This document shows, piece by piece, positions 1-9,979 of a stretch of 32,820 bases of DNA. The notes below the pieces were generated by a model. The model was not told where the DNA came from and made no database searches. It saw only the letters and a list, made by a program, of their open reading frames with translations. The DNA comes from MGBC163016 sp964518575 (GTDB taxonomy: Bacteria; Actinomycetota; Coriobacteriia; Coriobacteriales; Eggerthellaceae). Position 1 is the first letter of the stretch. Every line of letters starts with the position of its first letter. The position numbers and the translations under genes were made by a program. The DNA lies in assembly GCA_964518575.1 (NCBI GenBank), contig CAZFGW010000020.1, positions 1 through 32,820 on the forward strand, written 5' to 3'.

Positions 1-678
<678 letters not shown>

Positions 679-679
<1 letters not shown>

Positions 680-1116
680 TGGCTGAGCTGCACTGCACTG
701 TTGCTATTCCGACCCGCGAGCTGTTCTCGGGTGAGATAGCGTATGCGAGCGTTCCGAGCGTTGACGGATACTACGGTGTCCTGCCCGGTCACGAGATGAT
801 GGTGGCAACGAACCGCAGCGGCGGCGTGCTCACCATCAACCTTGATGAGGCGGGCAACGATCAGCGGGAGTTTCTGCTGTATGAGGGCGCGTCGCAGGTC
901 ATGAACGATACGCTGACGGTCATCGGTCGCTTCGGTGTCGAAGTGGATAAGATCGATACCGATGAGATCAAGAAAAAGGCGGATGCTCTGCGCGAGGAGC
1001 TCTCGAAGATCGAGGACGCCGAGGAAGCGCAGAAGAAGGTCAGCTATCGGACCAACAAGAAGCTCTTGGAATGGTACGAGTTGCAGATACGCTACAAAGA
1101 AGGTAAGAGCGAATAG
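679..1116 (+). CDS. atpC: ATP synthase F1 subunit epsilon
   Basis: This 145-residue protein is the epsilon subunit of the F1 central stalk, which couples rotation to catalysis and can inhibit ATP hydrolysis. The N-terminal half (about residues 1-87) has the beta-sandwich pattern, including VDGYYGVLPGHEMMV, matching the family's G-x-x-x-x-LPGH signature. The C-terminal part (about 95-140) is charged and helical (DEIKKKADALREELSKIEDA), as expected of the regulatory helical hairpin. The ATG overlaps the atpD stop by one base. It is the last gene of the atp operon, followed by a terminator hairpin. Length is typical of the family. Confidence 0.95.
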
Positions 1117-1143
1117 TTTCCTTACCTGAACCGAGCCTGTTTT

Positions 1144-1177
1144 AAGGGGTTCTTCCTCACGGGGAGAACCCCTTTTA
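1144..1177 (+). terminator. Rho-independent terminator of the atp operon
   Basis: The ten bases AAGGGGTTCT at 1144-1153 pair with AGAACCCCTT at 1165-1174, leaving an 11-base loop and a short T run. It lies 27 bp past the atpC stop, with no gene until 1369. Confidence 0.85.
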
Positions 1178-1368
1178 CATGGGTGAGAATCGTACGATTT
1201 TTTTCTTGTTCGCGAGAGTCCTTCTGAGTCTTTCAGAGATCTTCTCTAAATCTCACAAATATCCATGAAAACCTATCGCGATAGCTGATATCATGACAGG
1301 GTCAAGCGCATTCGCACACACTTATATACACAACATTGCGCATACGGTAACGAGCAAGGATACAATAT

Positions 1369-4300
1369 ATGGCATTTGTTCATCTGCATAACCATACCGA
1401 GTATTCCCTTCTGGACGGCATCACTCACATCAAGGATATGGTGCGTCGAGCAGCGGATCTGGGCATGCCCGCGGTGGCAGTCACCGACCACGGCGTCATG
1501 CATGGCATGATCGAGCTTCGGGATGCTTGCATTGACGTGGAGAAGGAAACGGGTATCGCCGTCAAGCCGATTTACGGCTGCGAGGTCTACTTCACCACGG
1601 ACGAGGAACTGCGTACCGATCGCCGTCCGAAGACGTTCCATCTGCTCTTGCTCGCGAAGACTACCGAGGGATATCACAACCTCTTGAAATTGGTCTCGGA
1701 ATCGAATGTCGATAACAAGTATTACCACCCGCGCACTACTCTTTCGCAGCTGAAGAAATACGGGCATGGCATCATCGGTGCCTCCGCGTGCATCGCGGGT
1801 ATCATCCCTCGCTTGATCGACCAGGGAAGCTACGAGGATGCGCTCGAGTGGGCGCGCACCTTCGCCAGCTGCTTCGATGAAGGTGATTTCTATATCGAGC
1901 TGCAGGATCAGGGCATCAAAACGAATAACGGGCTCACGCAAAAGGAGCTCAACATCAAGCTCACCGAACTTGCGAATGAGGCGGGGCTCAAGACCATCGC
2001 CACGAACGACTTTCATTACCTGCTCCGCGAGGACGCACGGGCGCAGGATATCCTTTTGTGCATCGGCTCCAAGCAGAATGTCAACGACCAGAACAGGAAG
2101 CTCAAGTTTGAGAACGACCAGTTCTATATGAAGACGGAAGAGGAGATGCGCGCAGCCCTCGTGGATTTCCCCGAGGCTTGCGACAACACCGTCGAGCTCG
2201 CCGCGAAGTGCAACGTCGAGATCGAGAGCGAAACCATCCTCCCCCGGTTCCCGCTTCCCGAGGGGGAGACGGAGGAATCGTGGTTCCGCAAGCGTGTCCA
2301 GGAGGGGCTCGAGAAACGCTACGGCTCACCCGTGCCCGCCGATGTTCAAGAGCGTGCAGACTATGAGATGAGTGTCATCATCCAGCAGGGATTCCCGGCG
2401 TACTTTTTGATCGTGCAGGAATACATCGAGTGGGCGCGCTCCCAGGGCATCGGTGTCGGACCGGGACGTGGATCTGCTGCAGGAGCTATCGTTGCCTATG
2501 CGATGGGCATCACCGACCTTGAGCCGATCTCGAACGGGCTCCTGTTCGAGAGGTTCTTGAATCCCGAGCGCGTTGAGATGCCTGATATCGACGTTGACTT
2601 CGATGATGAGCGTCGCGGTGAGGTCATCCAGCACATCAAAGATTTCTATGGCGAAGACCATGTCGCCGGTGTCATCACCTTCGGCAAGCTTCAAGCGCGC
2701 AATGCCGTGCGCGACGCCGCCCGTGTTCTCGGGTACCCCTATGCCACGGGCGACCGCATCGCCAAGATGATTCCGGATGATCTCGGTATCTCCATCGATG
2801 AGGCCATCGCGAAGAATCCGGAGATGAAAGCGGCGTATGAGGGCGAAGAGGAGGTGCGCGTCGTCGTCGATGCCGCGCGCTCGATCGAGGGACATGTGCG
2901 AGGCGAGGGCGTCCATGCATGTGCGACCATCATCTGTCGCGATCCGATGAGCGACCATGTGCCGCTCAAACGCGACACCAAAGATGGCGGTATCATCACC
3001 CAGTTCGACGGTCACTACACCCCTGAGCTCGGGCTTCTCAAGATGGACTTCTTGGGACTGCGTACCTTGGGCGTGCTTTCACGCGCGTGTCGCAACATCG
3101 AAGTGCGCACCGGCGTCAAGATCGTTCCCGAAGAGATCCCGACCAACGATGAGAAGGCGTTCGCGCTCATGCGCTCCGGCAACATGGATGGTCTTTTCCA
3201 GGTCGAGGGCAGCTTGTATGTTTCACTGTTCAAGCGCTTGCCACCGACGCGGTTTTCCGATGTCGTCGTTTCGATCGCACTCAACCGACCCGGTCCGCTC
3301 GAGTCGGGCATGGTCGATGACTATGTCGAGGTCGCCAGCGGCAGGAAACCGGCGCACTACTACGATGACCGGCTGCGTCCGATCCTCGAGGAAACGTATG
3401 GAACGATGGTCTACCAAGAGCAGATCATGCAGATCTCCATGGCCATGAGCGGTTTCTCGGCAGGTAAAGCGGACAAGTTGCGTAAAGCTATGGGCAAGAA
3501 AAAGCTCGACGTCATGAAGGAGCTGCAGGAGGACTGGAATACGGGAGCGGTCGAGAATGGCTTCTCGCTTCAGGTTGCGAAACAGATCTGGGATGACGCG
3601 GAGAGCTTCGCGAAGTACGCGTTCAACAAATCCCACTCCGCAGCATATGCCATTTTGGTCATGCGCACGGCGTATTTGAAGGCGTACTATCCGAACGATT
3701 ACATGGCAGCGGTTCTGTCATCCTACATGGGCAAGACAGATCGTCTTATTCGCTATATCGCCAGCTGCAAGCGCAGCGGTATTGAAGTTCTGCCTCCTGA
3801 TGTGAACTCGTCGAACGCCGAGTTCACCCCCGTGGAGAATGGAATCCGCTTTGGACTTGTCGGTGTGCGCGGGGTTGGACGCAATGTGGCCGACGTGATC
3901 ATCGAGGAGCGTGAGCGCGGTGGGAAGTTCTCTTCGCTCCACGACTTTGTCAATCGCGTCGATTGCCATACGGTGAACCGCAAGGCACTCGAGGCGCTCA
4001 TCAAGGGCGGTGCGTTCGATTCCACCGGGTACACGCGGCGCCAGCTGATGTATTTCCTGAATGAGACGCGCATGCTCGATGATGCGACGAAGCATCATCG
4101 CGATGCGAGCAGCGGGCAGGTGTCCATGTTCGACATGTTCGCCGACGTCGAAGACTCGGGATTCCAGCTGGATATTCCCGAAGCCGACGGTGTTGAATGG
4201 TCGAAGCGTCAGCTTTTGCGCTATGAGAAGGACATCATGGGCATCTACGTTTCCGACCATCCGCTTTCGCCCTACGACGGCATGATCTCGAAGCTCACGA

Positions 4301-4827
4301 AATACAAGCTTGGAGATCTTGCCGAGCGCGAAAAGGGGTTGAAGTCAGCTACCTTTGTCGGGCTCGTGTCCGGAGTTGAGACCAAACCGACCAAACGCGG
4401 CTCGATGATGGCAACGTTCCAGCTGGAAGACACCACGGGCATGGTCGAGTGCATCACGTTCAAGTACGATGATTTCGCCTCGGCGCTCGTTGAGGACGCC
4501 ATCGTGCAGGTGCGCGGCAAATTCGAGATCACCGACCGGGGAAATCAGGTCGTTGTTTACGAACTGGAAAGTCTTGAGCTCGATGAAGAAGACGAAGAGC
4601 GTCCTCCCGGGCATCTCGAGATCATCCTGAAGTCATCGGAGTTCACGCAAACGCATTCGCTCAAACTCAACAGCATCTTGAAGTCGTTCCCCGGACGGGA
4701 TGGCGTGGTGCTCATGATCAAGCAATCCGATGGGCGCAAACTGCGCGCTGAGTTGCCGCTGACCGTTGACTCTCGTTCGCCTTATCTCCGTGATGAGATC
4801 ACGGAGTTGTTCGGACGCGCGGTGTAG
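1369..4827 (+). CDS. dnaE: DNA polymerase III subunit alpha
   Basis: This 1152-residue protein is the replicative DNA polymerase catalytic subunit of the DnaE1 type. The N-terminal PHP domain opens with HLHNHTEYSLLDG (residues 5-17) and carries AVTDHGVMHG. The polymerase active site is PDIDVDFDDERR at 405-416, giving catalytic Asp406 and Asp408; the third carboxylate is Asp560 in KMDFLGLRTL. Other hallmarks are GPGRGSAAGA, MDGLFQVEG, MVYQEQIMQ and FNKSHSAAYA. An OB fold lies at roughly 990-1070. Its PHP histidines look intact, so metal-dependent proofreading is possible but is not shown by the sequence. The ATG has AAGGA eight bases upstream. The upstream 252-bp gap holds the atp terminator and a 12-bp palindrome (CTATCGCGATAG, 1273-1284) of unknown role. 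Confidence 0.97.
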   Translation: MAFVHLHNHTEYSLLDGITHIKDMVRRAADLGMPAVAVTDHGVMHGMIELRDACIDVEKETGIAVKPIYGCEVYFTTDEELRTDRRPKTFHLLLLAKTTEGYHNLLKLVSESNVDNKYYHPRTTLSQLKKYGHGIIGASACIAGIIPRLIDQGSYEDALEWARTFASCFDEGDFYIELQDQGIKTNNGLTQKELNIKLTELANEAGLKTIATNDFHYLLREDARAQDILLCIGSKQNVNDQNRKLKFENDQFYMKTEEEMRAALVDFPEACDNTVELAAKCNVEIESETILPRFPLPEGETEESWFRKRVQEGLEKRYGSPVPADVQERADYEMSVIIQQGFPAYFLIVQEYIEWARSQGIGVGPGRGSAAGAIVAYAMGITDLEPISNGLLFERFLNPERVEMPDIDVDFDDERRGEVIQHIKDFYGEDHVAGVITFGKLQARNAVRDAARVLGYPYATGDRIAKMIPDDLGISIDEAIAKNPEMKAAYEGEEEVRVVVDAARSIEGHVRGEGVHACATIICRDPMSDHVPLKRDTKDGGIITQFDGHYTPELGLLKMDFLGLRTLGVLSRACRNIEVRTGVKIVPEEIPTNDEKAFALMRSGNMDGLFQVEGSLYVSLFKRLPPTRFSDVVVSIALNRPGPLESGMVDDYVEVASGRKPAHYYDDRLRPILEETYGTMVYQEQIMQISMAMSGFSAGKADKLRKAMGKKKLDVMKELQEDWNTGAVENGFSLQVAKQIWDDAESFAKYAFNKSHSAAYAILVMRTAYLKAYYPNDYMAAVLSSYMGKTDRLIRYIASCKRSGIEVLPPDVNSSNAEFTPVENGIRFGLVGVRGVGRNVADVIIEERERGGKFSSLHDFVNRVDCHTVNRKALEALIKGGAFDSTGYTRRQLMYFLNETRMLDDATKHHRDASSGQVSMFDMFADVEDSGFQLDIPEADGVEWSKRQLLRYEKDIMGIYVSDHPLSPYDGMISKLTKYKLGDLAEREKGLKSATFVGLVSGVETKPTKRGSMMATFQLEDTTGMVECITFKYDDFASALVEDAIVQVRGKFEITDRGNQVVVYELESLELDEEDEERPPGHLEIILKSSEFTQTHSLKLNSILKSFPGRDGVVLMIKQSDGRKLRAELPLTVDSRSPYLRDEITELFGRAV

Positions 4828-4833
4828 GAAGGG

Positions 4834-5661
4834 ATGGAATCCGTAGCGCAACAGGAGAGTGGCGCCTTATGTGAGCATCCGCTTGCTGAGCCACGTACGC
4901 TTTCGCTCACCGTTGCGTATAACGGGGCTCCCTTTTCGGGATTCGCCCGCCAGCCGGGACAGCTGACCGTTCAAGGCAGTTTGGAAGAAGCGCTTTCGGT
5001 GCTGTTCGGGCGAGCGATAACGACTACGTGCGCGGGGCGTACGGATGCCGGTGTCCATGCGCGTGCGCAGGTTGTAAGCTTTGATGTGGATGCGTGCGAA
5101 CTTGTCGGGCGCAGTCCGGATCGCATGCGACGCTCTTTGAATGCGCTTACCCATGAGGGTATCTCTGTGCGCTCAGTCGAGGAGCGCCCCGCGGGATTTT
5201 CCGCCCGTTTCGACGCCCTTACGCGCGAGTACCGCTATTTCATCTACCCGTATCCCTATGCCCCTTTGTTCATGGAGGGCTTCTCGTGGCAGCTTCCACA
5301 CGATTTCGATCTTGAGGCGATGCGGCGCGCTGCGCACTTTTTGGAAGGCGAGCACGATTTCAAGAGCTTTTGCTTGAGTGCATCGGCAGAGGGGAGGCGG
5401 ACGCAGCGCTTTGTGGAGAAGATCACGATCGAGCGGGCGCGGGTGCTTGAGGAGGAGCTTATCTGCATCACCGTCGTTGGTAACGCGTTTCTCCACTCGA
5501 TGGTTCGGGCGATCGTCGGAACGCTCGTTGCGGTGGGGAGGGGTCTGCGTGATCCGCAGTGGGTGCACGAGGTTCTTGCTGCGAAGGATCGTGCGGCGGC
5601 AGGGGAGAATGCACCTGCATGCGGACTTGTTCTTTGGGACGTTCGCTATCCCTCCGCTTAA
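4834..5661 (+). CDS. truA: tRNA pseudouridine(38-40) synthase
   Basis: TruA converts uridines 38-40 of the tRNA anticodon arm to pseudouridine. The 275-residue protein has the family's N-terminal YNGAPFSGFARQPG segment and the catalytic motif AGRTDAGVHARAQ, with nucleophile Asp71. The second half has REYRYFIYPY and FLHSMVRAIVGTLVAVG, both typical of TruA. The start follows AGGAAGG closely, six bases after the dnaE stop, so it is probably cotranscribed with dnaE. The first 20 or so residues before LSLTVAY are a non-conserved extension; a later start cannot be excluded, although the ribosome binding site supports 4834. Confidence 0.95.
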   Translation: MESVAQQESGALCEHPLAEPRTLSLTVAYNGAPFSGFARQPGQLTVQGSLEEALSVLFGRAITTTCAGRTDAGVHARAQVVSFDVDACELVGRSPDRMRRSLNALTHEGISVRSVEERPAGFSARFDALTREYRYFIYPYPYAPLFMEGFSWQLPHDFDLEAMRRAAHFLEGEHDFKSFCLSASAEGRRTQRFVEKITIERARVLEEELICITVVGNAFLHSMVRAIVGTLVAVGRGLRDPQWVHEVLAAKDRAAAGENAPACGLVLWDVRYPSA

Positions 5662-5785
5662 GACAGGTGAGCGGCGCGGCATCTTCGTGCGGCGTGCTAG
5701 AATTGAGCACGCTTTGATAATACCGAGGTTGATCCCGGTTTGTCCTGCCTGAGAGGTGCGGGATATCTATCTAAGGAGAACATCG

Positions 5786-7366
5786 ATGGCGAAAGAAACA
5801 TATTCGGTCACCACCCCGATCTACTATGTCAACGCTGCCCCTCATCTGGGCACGGCATACACGACGATCGCTGCTGATACGGTCACGCGGTACCAGCGCA
5901 TGAACGGCAAAGAGGTGTCTTTCGTCACGGGCATGGATGAGCATGGGCAAAAGGTTGCTGACACGGCGCTGGAGCACGGGATGGATCCGCAGTCGTGGTG
6001 CGACTCCATGGAGCCTGCGTTTCGCGATGCGTGGGAAATGCTCAACATCCAATACACGGATTTCGTCCGCACGACCGAGCCGCGGCATGCGAAGAGCGTA
6101 CAGAACTTCTGGCAGAAACTCTACGACAACGGCTACCTCTACAAGGGCGCTTATGAGGGATGGTACTGCGTGCACGAGGAAACGTACTACGCGGAATCGG
6201 ACCTCGAGAAGGACGAGGAGGGCACCTACGTCTGCCCCGATTGCAAGCGCCCCGTTCAACTCATGGCGTCGGGGGAGGAGAATTGGTTCTTCCGCCTTTC
6301 CGACTTTCAGCAGCCGCTCCTTGATTTCTACGAGAGTCATCCCGATTTCATTCGCCCGGAAAGCCGCAAGAATGAGATCGTTTCCTTTGTGAGCAGGGGT
6401 CTCAAAGACCTCTCTATCAGCCGCTCCACGTTCGACTGGGGCGTGCCGCTGCCCTTCGATGAAGGTCATGTCGCCTATGTGTGGGCTGACGCGCTCATCG
6501 CTTACTTGACAGGCATCGGGTATTGCTCGCCCGAGCGCGCGCAGGAGTTCGCCGATCATTGGCCGATGCAATATCACTTTGTGGGCAAGGACATCATCCG
6601 CTTCCACTGCGTGATCTGGCCGGCAATGCTCATGGCGGCGGGTATGCCCATCACGCATACGGTGTTCGGGCACGGATTCCTCCTGACCAAGGGCGAGAAG
6701 ATGTCGAAGTCGAAGGGCAATGCACTCAAGCCCGCTGACCTGGTTGCGGTCTTCGGGGTGGATGCCTATCGGTACTACTTCATGAGCGACGTGCAATTCG
6801 GGCATGATGGTTCCATTTCGATCGAGCGCATGGTGCAGGTGTACAACAATGAGCTCGCGAACACGTGGGGCAATCTTGTCAGCCGCGTGATGAATATGAC
6901 AAACAAGTACTTCGACGGCGTCGTTCCCGAGCCCGGCTCTGATGCGTATGCGAATCCGCTGAAGCCGATTGCCGAAAAGCTTTATGAAATCTATGACCAA
7001 GCTATGGAGCAGGTCGACTTCACAGCGGCTGCTGCCAGTGCGATGGAGCTTGCGGCTGAGGCGAACAAGTATATCGAGCAGACGGAACCGTTCAAACTCG
7101 CGAAAGACCCCGAGCGCGCAGAGGAGCTCGCGGCGGTCATGTACAACCTGCTGGAGGCTATTCGCATCATTGCGCTGTATATGATGCCCTTTGCTCCTTC
7201 GACCTCTGAAGAAGTCCTGCGGAGGTTGGGGTTTTCCGATGCGTCCGATGTCGTTGATATCAAGGCGGAGACCACATGGGGGCTGTTGCCAGCGGGGAAC
7301 ACGATCGAGGTGGGAGACCCGCTCTTTCCGCGCCTTGATGTCGACAATCTTCCCGCATTTGAATAA
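5786..7366 (+). CDS. metG: Methionine-tRNA ligase
   Basis: This 526-residue protein is a class I methionyl-tRNA synthetase. The HIGH-equivalent motif is HLGT at 20-23 and the KMSKS motif is at 305-309. The connective-peptide region has Cys128 and then a CPDC pair at 150-153, while the position where the four-Cys forms have their second Cys is Glu131. The zinc knuckle is therefore partial. There is no C-terminal EMAP/TRBD tRNA-binding domain. I chose ATG 5786 because AAGGAG lies at 5773-5778; the in-frame start at 5756 lacks a comparable site. The gene abuts tatD directly (TAA then ATG), starting a four-gene overlapping cluster. Confidence 0.96.
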   Translation: MAKETYSVTTPIYYVNAAPHLGTAYTTIAADTVTRYQRMNGKEVSFVTGMDEHGQKVADTALEHGMDPQSWCDSMEPAFRDAWEMLNIQYTDFVRTTEPRHAKSVQNFWQKLYDNGYLYKGAYEGWYCVHEETYYAESDLEKDEEGTYVCPDCKRPVQLMASGEENWFFRLSDFQQPLLDFYESHPDFIRPESRKNEIVSFVSRGLKDLSISRSTFDWGVPLPFDEGHVAYVWADALIAYLTGIGYCSPERAQEFADHWPMQYHFVGKDIIRFHCVIWPAMLMAAGMPITHTVFGHGFLLTKGEKMSKSKGNALKPADLVAVFGVDAYRYYFMSDVQFGHDGSISIERMVQVYNNELANTWGNLVSRVMNMTNKYFDGVVPEPGSDAYANPLKPIAEKLYEIYDQAMEQVDFTAAAASAMELAAEANKYIEQTEPFKLAKDPERAEELAAVMYNLLEAIRIIALYMMPFAPSTSEEVLRRLGFSDASDVVDIKAETTWGLLPAGNTIEVGDPLFPRLDVDNLPAFE

Positions 7367-8401
7367 ATGAGTGAGCACACCCCGGACATTTCCGCAGACG
7401 GGCTGTTCCGTAAGTTCAAGAAGAACGGCACCTACATCGTTGTAGACGCGCCTGCTTTCGCAGCCCCGCTTGCTGACTCGCATGCGCATTTGCAGATGTT
7501 GCCTGATCCGGGATATGCTCTTGCGAATGCCCAGCTCCACGGCATCTCATTTGTCGAAACCATCGTCGATCCCGTTGAGGACGGTTTCACCACGTTTGCG
7601 GAGCTCGCAAGCTGGCTTGCCTCGGCGCGCATGCAGCTTGAAGCGCTTGCACACGCAGCACCGAGGGAGGAAGTGGTCGCAGGGGAGGCGCCCACAGGGG
7701 CAATAGCATCCACGGGTGCGGCGGCGTCCACGTTCGCAGTGACCGCCGACGAACTTACCGTGCGCATTGCTGTCGGGGTTCATCCGCACAATGCCGCGAG
7801 CTATGACCAGACAATCGAGGATGCGCTTATCGAGCACCTCCACGATGCGCGGGTGAGTGCGCTTGGCGAAATCGGGCTCGACTACCACTATGATCTATCT
7901 CCCCGGAGCGTTCAGCAAGAGGTCTTTGCGCGCCAGGTTCGCTTAGCTGAGCAAGCCGGACTTCCCGTCATCCTTCATGTGCGGGAAGCCTATGAGGATG
8001 CTTACGAGATCTTAAGCGACGTGGGTTTTCCGCATGCAGGCGTGTTGCTCCATTGCTATACGGCGGACGCGGCGGAGATCAAGCGCTGGATTGCGCAGGG
8101 ATGCTCGATCGCGTTTGGTGGAGCGATTACCTTCGCCCGCTCTGATGATATTCGCGCCGCTCTTTTGGAAGTGCCGCCCGAGCAGCTCTTGATCGAAACG
8201 GATGCACCGTACATGACGCCGGTGCCGCTGCGCGGTCAACGCTGTGAAAGCGCACATGTGGTCTTCACGGCGAAGCGGCTCCTTGAAGAGCGCCAGCCTG
8301 AAGACGAGCCCCGGTTGCTTAAGCGGATTTATGAGAATACCGTGGCACTGCTCGATCGCGCACCGACGGCATGGCAAGAAGGAGAGGTCTTACATGCATA
8401 G
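7367..8401 (+). CDS. tatD: TatD-family metal-dependent hydrolase/DNase
   Basis: TatD proteins are TIM-barrel metal hydrolases with DNase activity in several bacteria; the in vivo role here is unknown. All metal ligands of the family are visible: His39 and His41 (DSHAHL), Glu168 (GEIGLDY), His204 (ILHVRE), His229 (LLHCYT) and Asp279 (ETDAPYM). At 344 residues it is about 80 longer than the usual 255-265. The excess is a 35-residue N-terminal extension and an Ala/Gly/Thr-rich insertion at about 96-128, before VGVHPHNA. It starts immediately after the metG stop and overlaps the next gene by eight bases. The metG-tatD pairing matches the Bacillus metS-yabD order. Confidence 0.93.
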   Translation: MSEHTPDISADGLFRKFKKNGTYIVVDAPAFAAPLADSHAHLQMLPDPGYALANAQLHGISFVETIVDPVEDGFTTFAELASWLASARMQLEALAHAAPREEVVAGEAPTGAIASTGAAASTFAVTADELTVRIAVGVHPHNAASYDQTIEDALIEHLHDARVSALGEIGLDYHYDLSPRSVQQEVFARQVRLAEQAGLPVILHVREAYEDAYEILSDVGFPHAGVLLHCYTADAAEIKRWIAQGCSIAFGGAITFARSDDIRAALLEVPPEQLLIETDAPYMTPVPLRGQRCESAHVVFTAKRLLEERQPEDEPRLLKRIYENTVALLDRAPTAWQEGEVLHA

Positions 8402-9026
8402 AAGTATCATCGTTGGTTCTCCCCGCGAGACGGGGCGCTCGGCGCATCTCGCCGAGCAGATCTTTGACGCATGTATTGAGGATTGTCCGCAGGACGGCGT
8501 TTCGATGATATCGGTTGCAAGCGTAGATATCGCCCCTTGCATCGGTTGTGATTTATGCAAGCAAGCTCTTTCACCAGGGGATGCGCGCTATGTTGAGCCG
8601 AGCGCTGATGACGATCCGCTCTCACCTTCTGAGATAGCGCGCGCCAGCAACGCACATGAGCACCGCTGTTTCATGACCGATGGCATGGATGAAGTACGTA
8701 CGCATCTCGATGCTGCCGATGAGCTCATCATCGTTTCGCCCATCTATTTCTCGGGCGCGCCGGCGCAGCTCAAGGCACTGCTTGACCGTCTGCAACCCTA
8801 CTATTGGTCCGATCTGTGGAAGCGTACAAAAAAGCGTCGTGATCTTGTTCTCCACGTGGTCGGTGAGGGAGATGACCCCAACGGGTTCGAGCCGCTCGTC
8901 GGCGTGGTGCGCTCGGCATGTGCGGTTGCAGGTTTCTGTCTGCGAGCGGTCTATGACTGGATCGGATGCATTGATCGCGATGGCAAGATCATCTCTGAGG
9001 CGAAGGAATATGAGCTTGACCACTAA
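8394..9026 (+). CDS. Flavodoxin-fold NAD(P)H-dependent FMN reductase-like protein
   Basis: This 210-residue protein fits the NADPH-dependent FMN reductase/iron-sulfur flavoprotein family. It has an N-terminal flavin phosphate loop, GSPRETGRSAHLAE (8-21), a CIGCDLC motif at 49-55 of the CxGCxxC type, and SPIYFSGAPAQLKALLDR (115-132), which contacts the flavin ring in relatives. The Cys motif may bind an iron-sulfur cluster, though many homologues carry it without proven cluster binding. The ATG at 8394 has AAGGAGAGG upstream and lies inside the tatD end; the 3' end overlaps rsmA. Substrate and partner are unknown. It occupies the position where Bacillus has yabE and rnmV, between tatD and rsmA. 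Confidence 0.85.
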   Translation: MHRSIIVGSPRETGRSAHLAEQIFDACIEDCPQDGVSMISVASVDIAPCIGCDLCKQALSPGDARYVEPSADDDPLSPSEIARASNAHEHRCFMTDGMDEVRTHLDAADELIIVSPIYFSGAPAQLKALLDRLQPYYWSDLWKRTKKRRDLVLHVVGEGDDPNGFEPLVGVVRSACAVAGFCLRAVYDWIGCIDRDGKIISEAKEYELDH

Positions 9027-9906
9027 GTTCTCAGACTTCGCTACACCGCGTGCAACGAAAGAGGTACTTGAACAGTTCGGCATCGACCTCAAACATGCGC
9101 TCGGGCAGAACTTCCTCGTGAACGATGCGGTGATCGGCAAGATTCTCGAGCTCGCTTCGGTTGAGCCCGGTGAGCGCATCCTTGAAGTCGGCCCGGGAAT
9201 CGGTACGTTGACCAGTGCGCTTCTGAAGCGGGGCGCTCAGGTAGTTGCCATTGAGAAGGACGCCGCGCTTCCCGACGTGCTCGCGGAAACGCTTGAGCCT
9301 TACGCCTCGTCGTTCACGCTCTTGTCCATGGACGCGCTCGATCTCGGCGCCGATGATGTTCCCGCGCCCTTTCCGCAGAAGATGGTGGCGAACTTGCCTT
9401 ACGCAGTCGCTGCGACCATCATCCTTGATTACTTCGAGCGATTTTCTTCCTTGCGCCTTGCAACGGTGATGGTGCAAAAGGAAGTCGCGGATCGCATTGC
9501 TGCAGTCCTCGGCACAAAAAACTACGGGGCATACACGGTGAAACTCTCCTTGTATGCGCGCCCGACGGGGTCTTTCCCGGTGAGCCGCAACGATTTCATG
9601 CCGCCGCCCCATGTTGACAGCACGGTTATCCGCCTCGATCGTTCGGGTGGCATCGCAGCACAGGTTGATGATGTGGTCATCAAAGCTGCTGCCCTCATGG
9701 CTGATGCCGCTTTCGCCTCAAGGCGCAAGACGATCGCGAATTCTTGTAAAACGTTTTTTGCGAGCAGGGGAGAAGAGGGAGCACGTATCATCGGTGAGCT
9801 TTCTGCTCTGTTCGAAGAGGTCGGTGTGGATCCACGCATTCGCGGCGAGGTGTTGCCACCTGAGCAATACCTTGAGATGGGACGTGTTCTCGCACGACTC
9901 TTTTGA
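9010..9906 (+). CDS. rsmA: 16S rRNA (adenine1518-N6/adenine1519-N6)-dimethyltransferase
   Basis: RsmA (KsgA) dimethylates two adjacent adenines in the 3' hairpin of 16S rRNA late in small-subunit assembly. The SAM-binding motif is EVGPGIGTLT (Gly61, Gly63, Gly65) and the catalytic motif IV is NLPY at 128-131. The substrate-side segment FMPPPHVDSTVIRL and the C-terminal FASRRKTIANS are typical. The 298-residue length is normal. ATG 9010 gives only a two-base gap after AAGGA, whereas TTG 9016 sits eight bases from it; the true start may be the TTG, which removes two residues. The gene overlaps the reductase gene by 17 bases (11 if TTG), so it is cotranscribed. It is the last gene of the metG cluster. 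Confidence 0.95.
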   Translation: MSLTTKFSDFATPRATKEVLEQFGIDLKHALGQNFLVNDAVIGKILELASVEPGERILEVGPGIGTLTSALLKRGAQVVAIEKDAALPDVLAETLEPYASSFTLLSMDALDLGADDVPAPFPQKMVANLPYAVAATIILDYFERFSSLRLATVMVQKEVADRIAAVLGTKNYGAYTVKLSLYARPTGSFPVSRNDFMPPPHVDSTVIRLDRSGGIAAQVDDVVIKAAALMADAAFASRRKTIANSCKTFFASRGEEGARIIGELSALFEEVGVDPRIRGEVLPPEQYLEMGRVLARLF

Positions 9907-9979
9907 GCATGTGGAGCCCGCGCGCATGTTTGCGATGGCGTATTACTTTTATGAGTTAATGCTCGATCGAAGGGGCGTG

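Noticed and set aside
1291..2016. 241-codon minus-strand frame opposite the dnaE start, and similar long antisense frames opposite dnaE, rsmA and groEL
   Set aside because: Each lies opposite a conserved gene, lacks family motifs and is explained by codon bias of the real gene.
5692..5712. GCGTGCT/AGCACGC hairpin upstream of metG, considered as a T-box, SAM riboswitch or terminator
   Set aside because: No T-box sequence, specifier loop or riboswitch core is visible, and there is no T run after the stem; it may be chance.
5771..7540. 589-codon open frame on the minus strand opposite metG and the start of tatD
   Set aside because: It is a shadow of the strongly conserved metG frame, with no recognisable domain and no ribosome site.
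8244..8393. N-terminal extension of the reductase frame into tatD
   Set aside because: The flavin-binding start GSPRETG follows ATG 8394, which has a strong ribosome site; the extension is simply out-of-frame tatD sequence.
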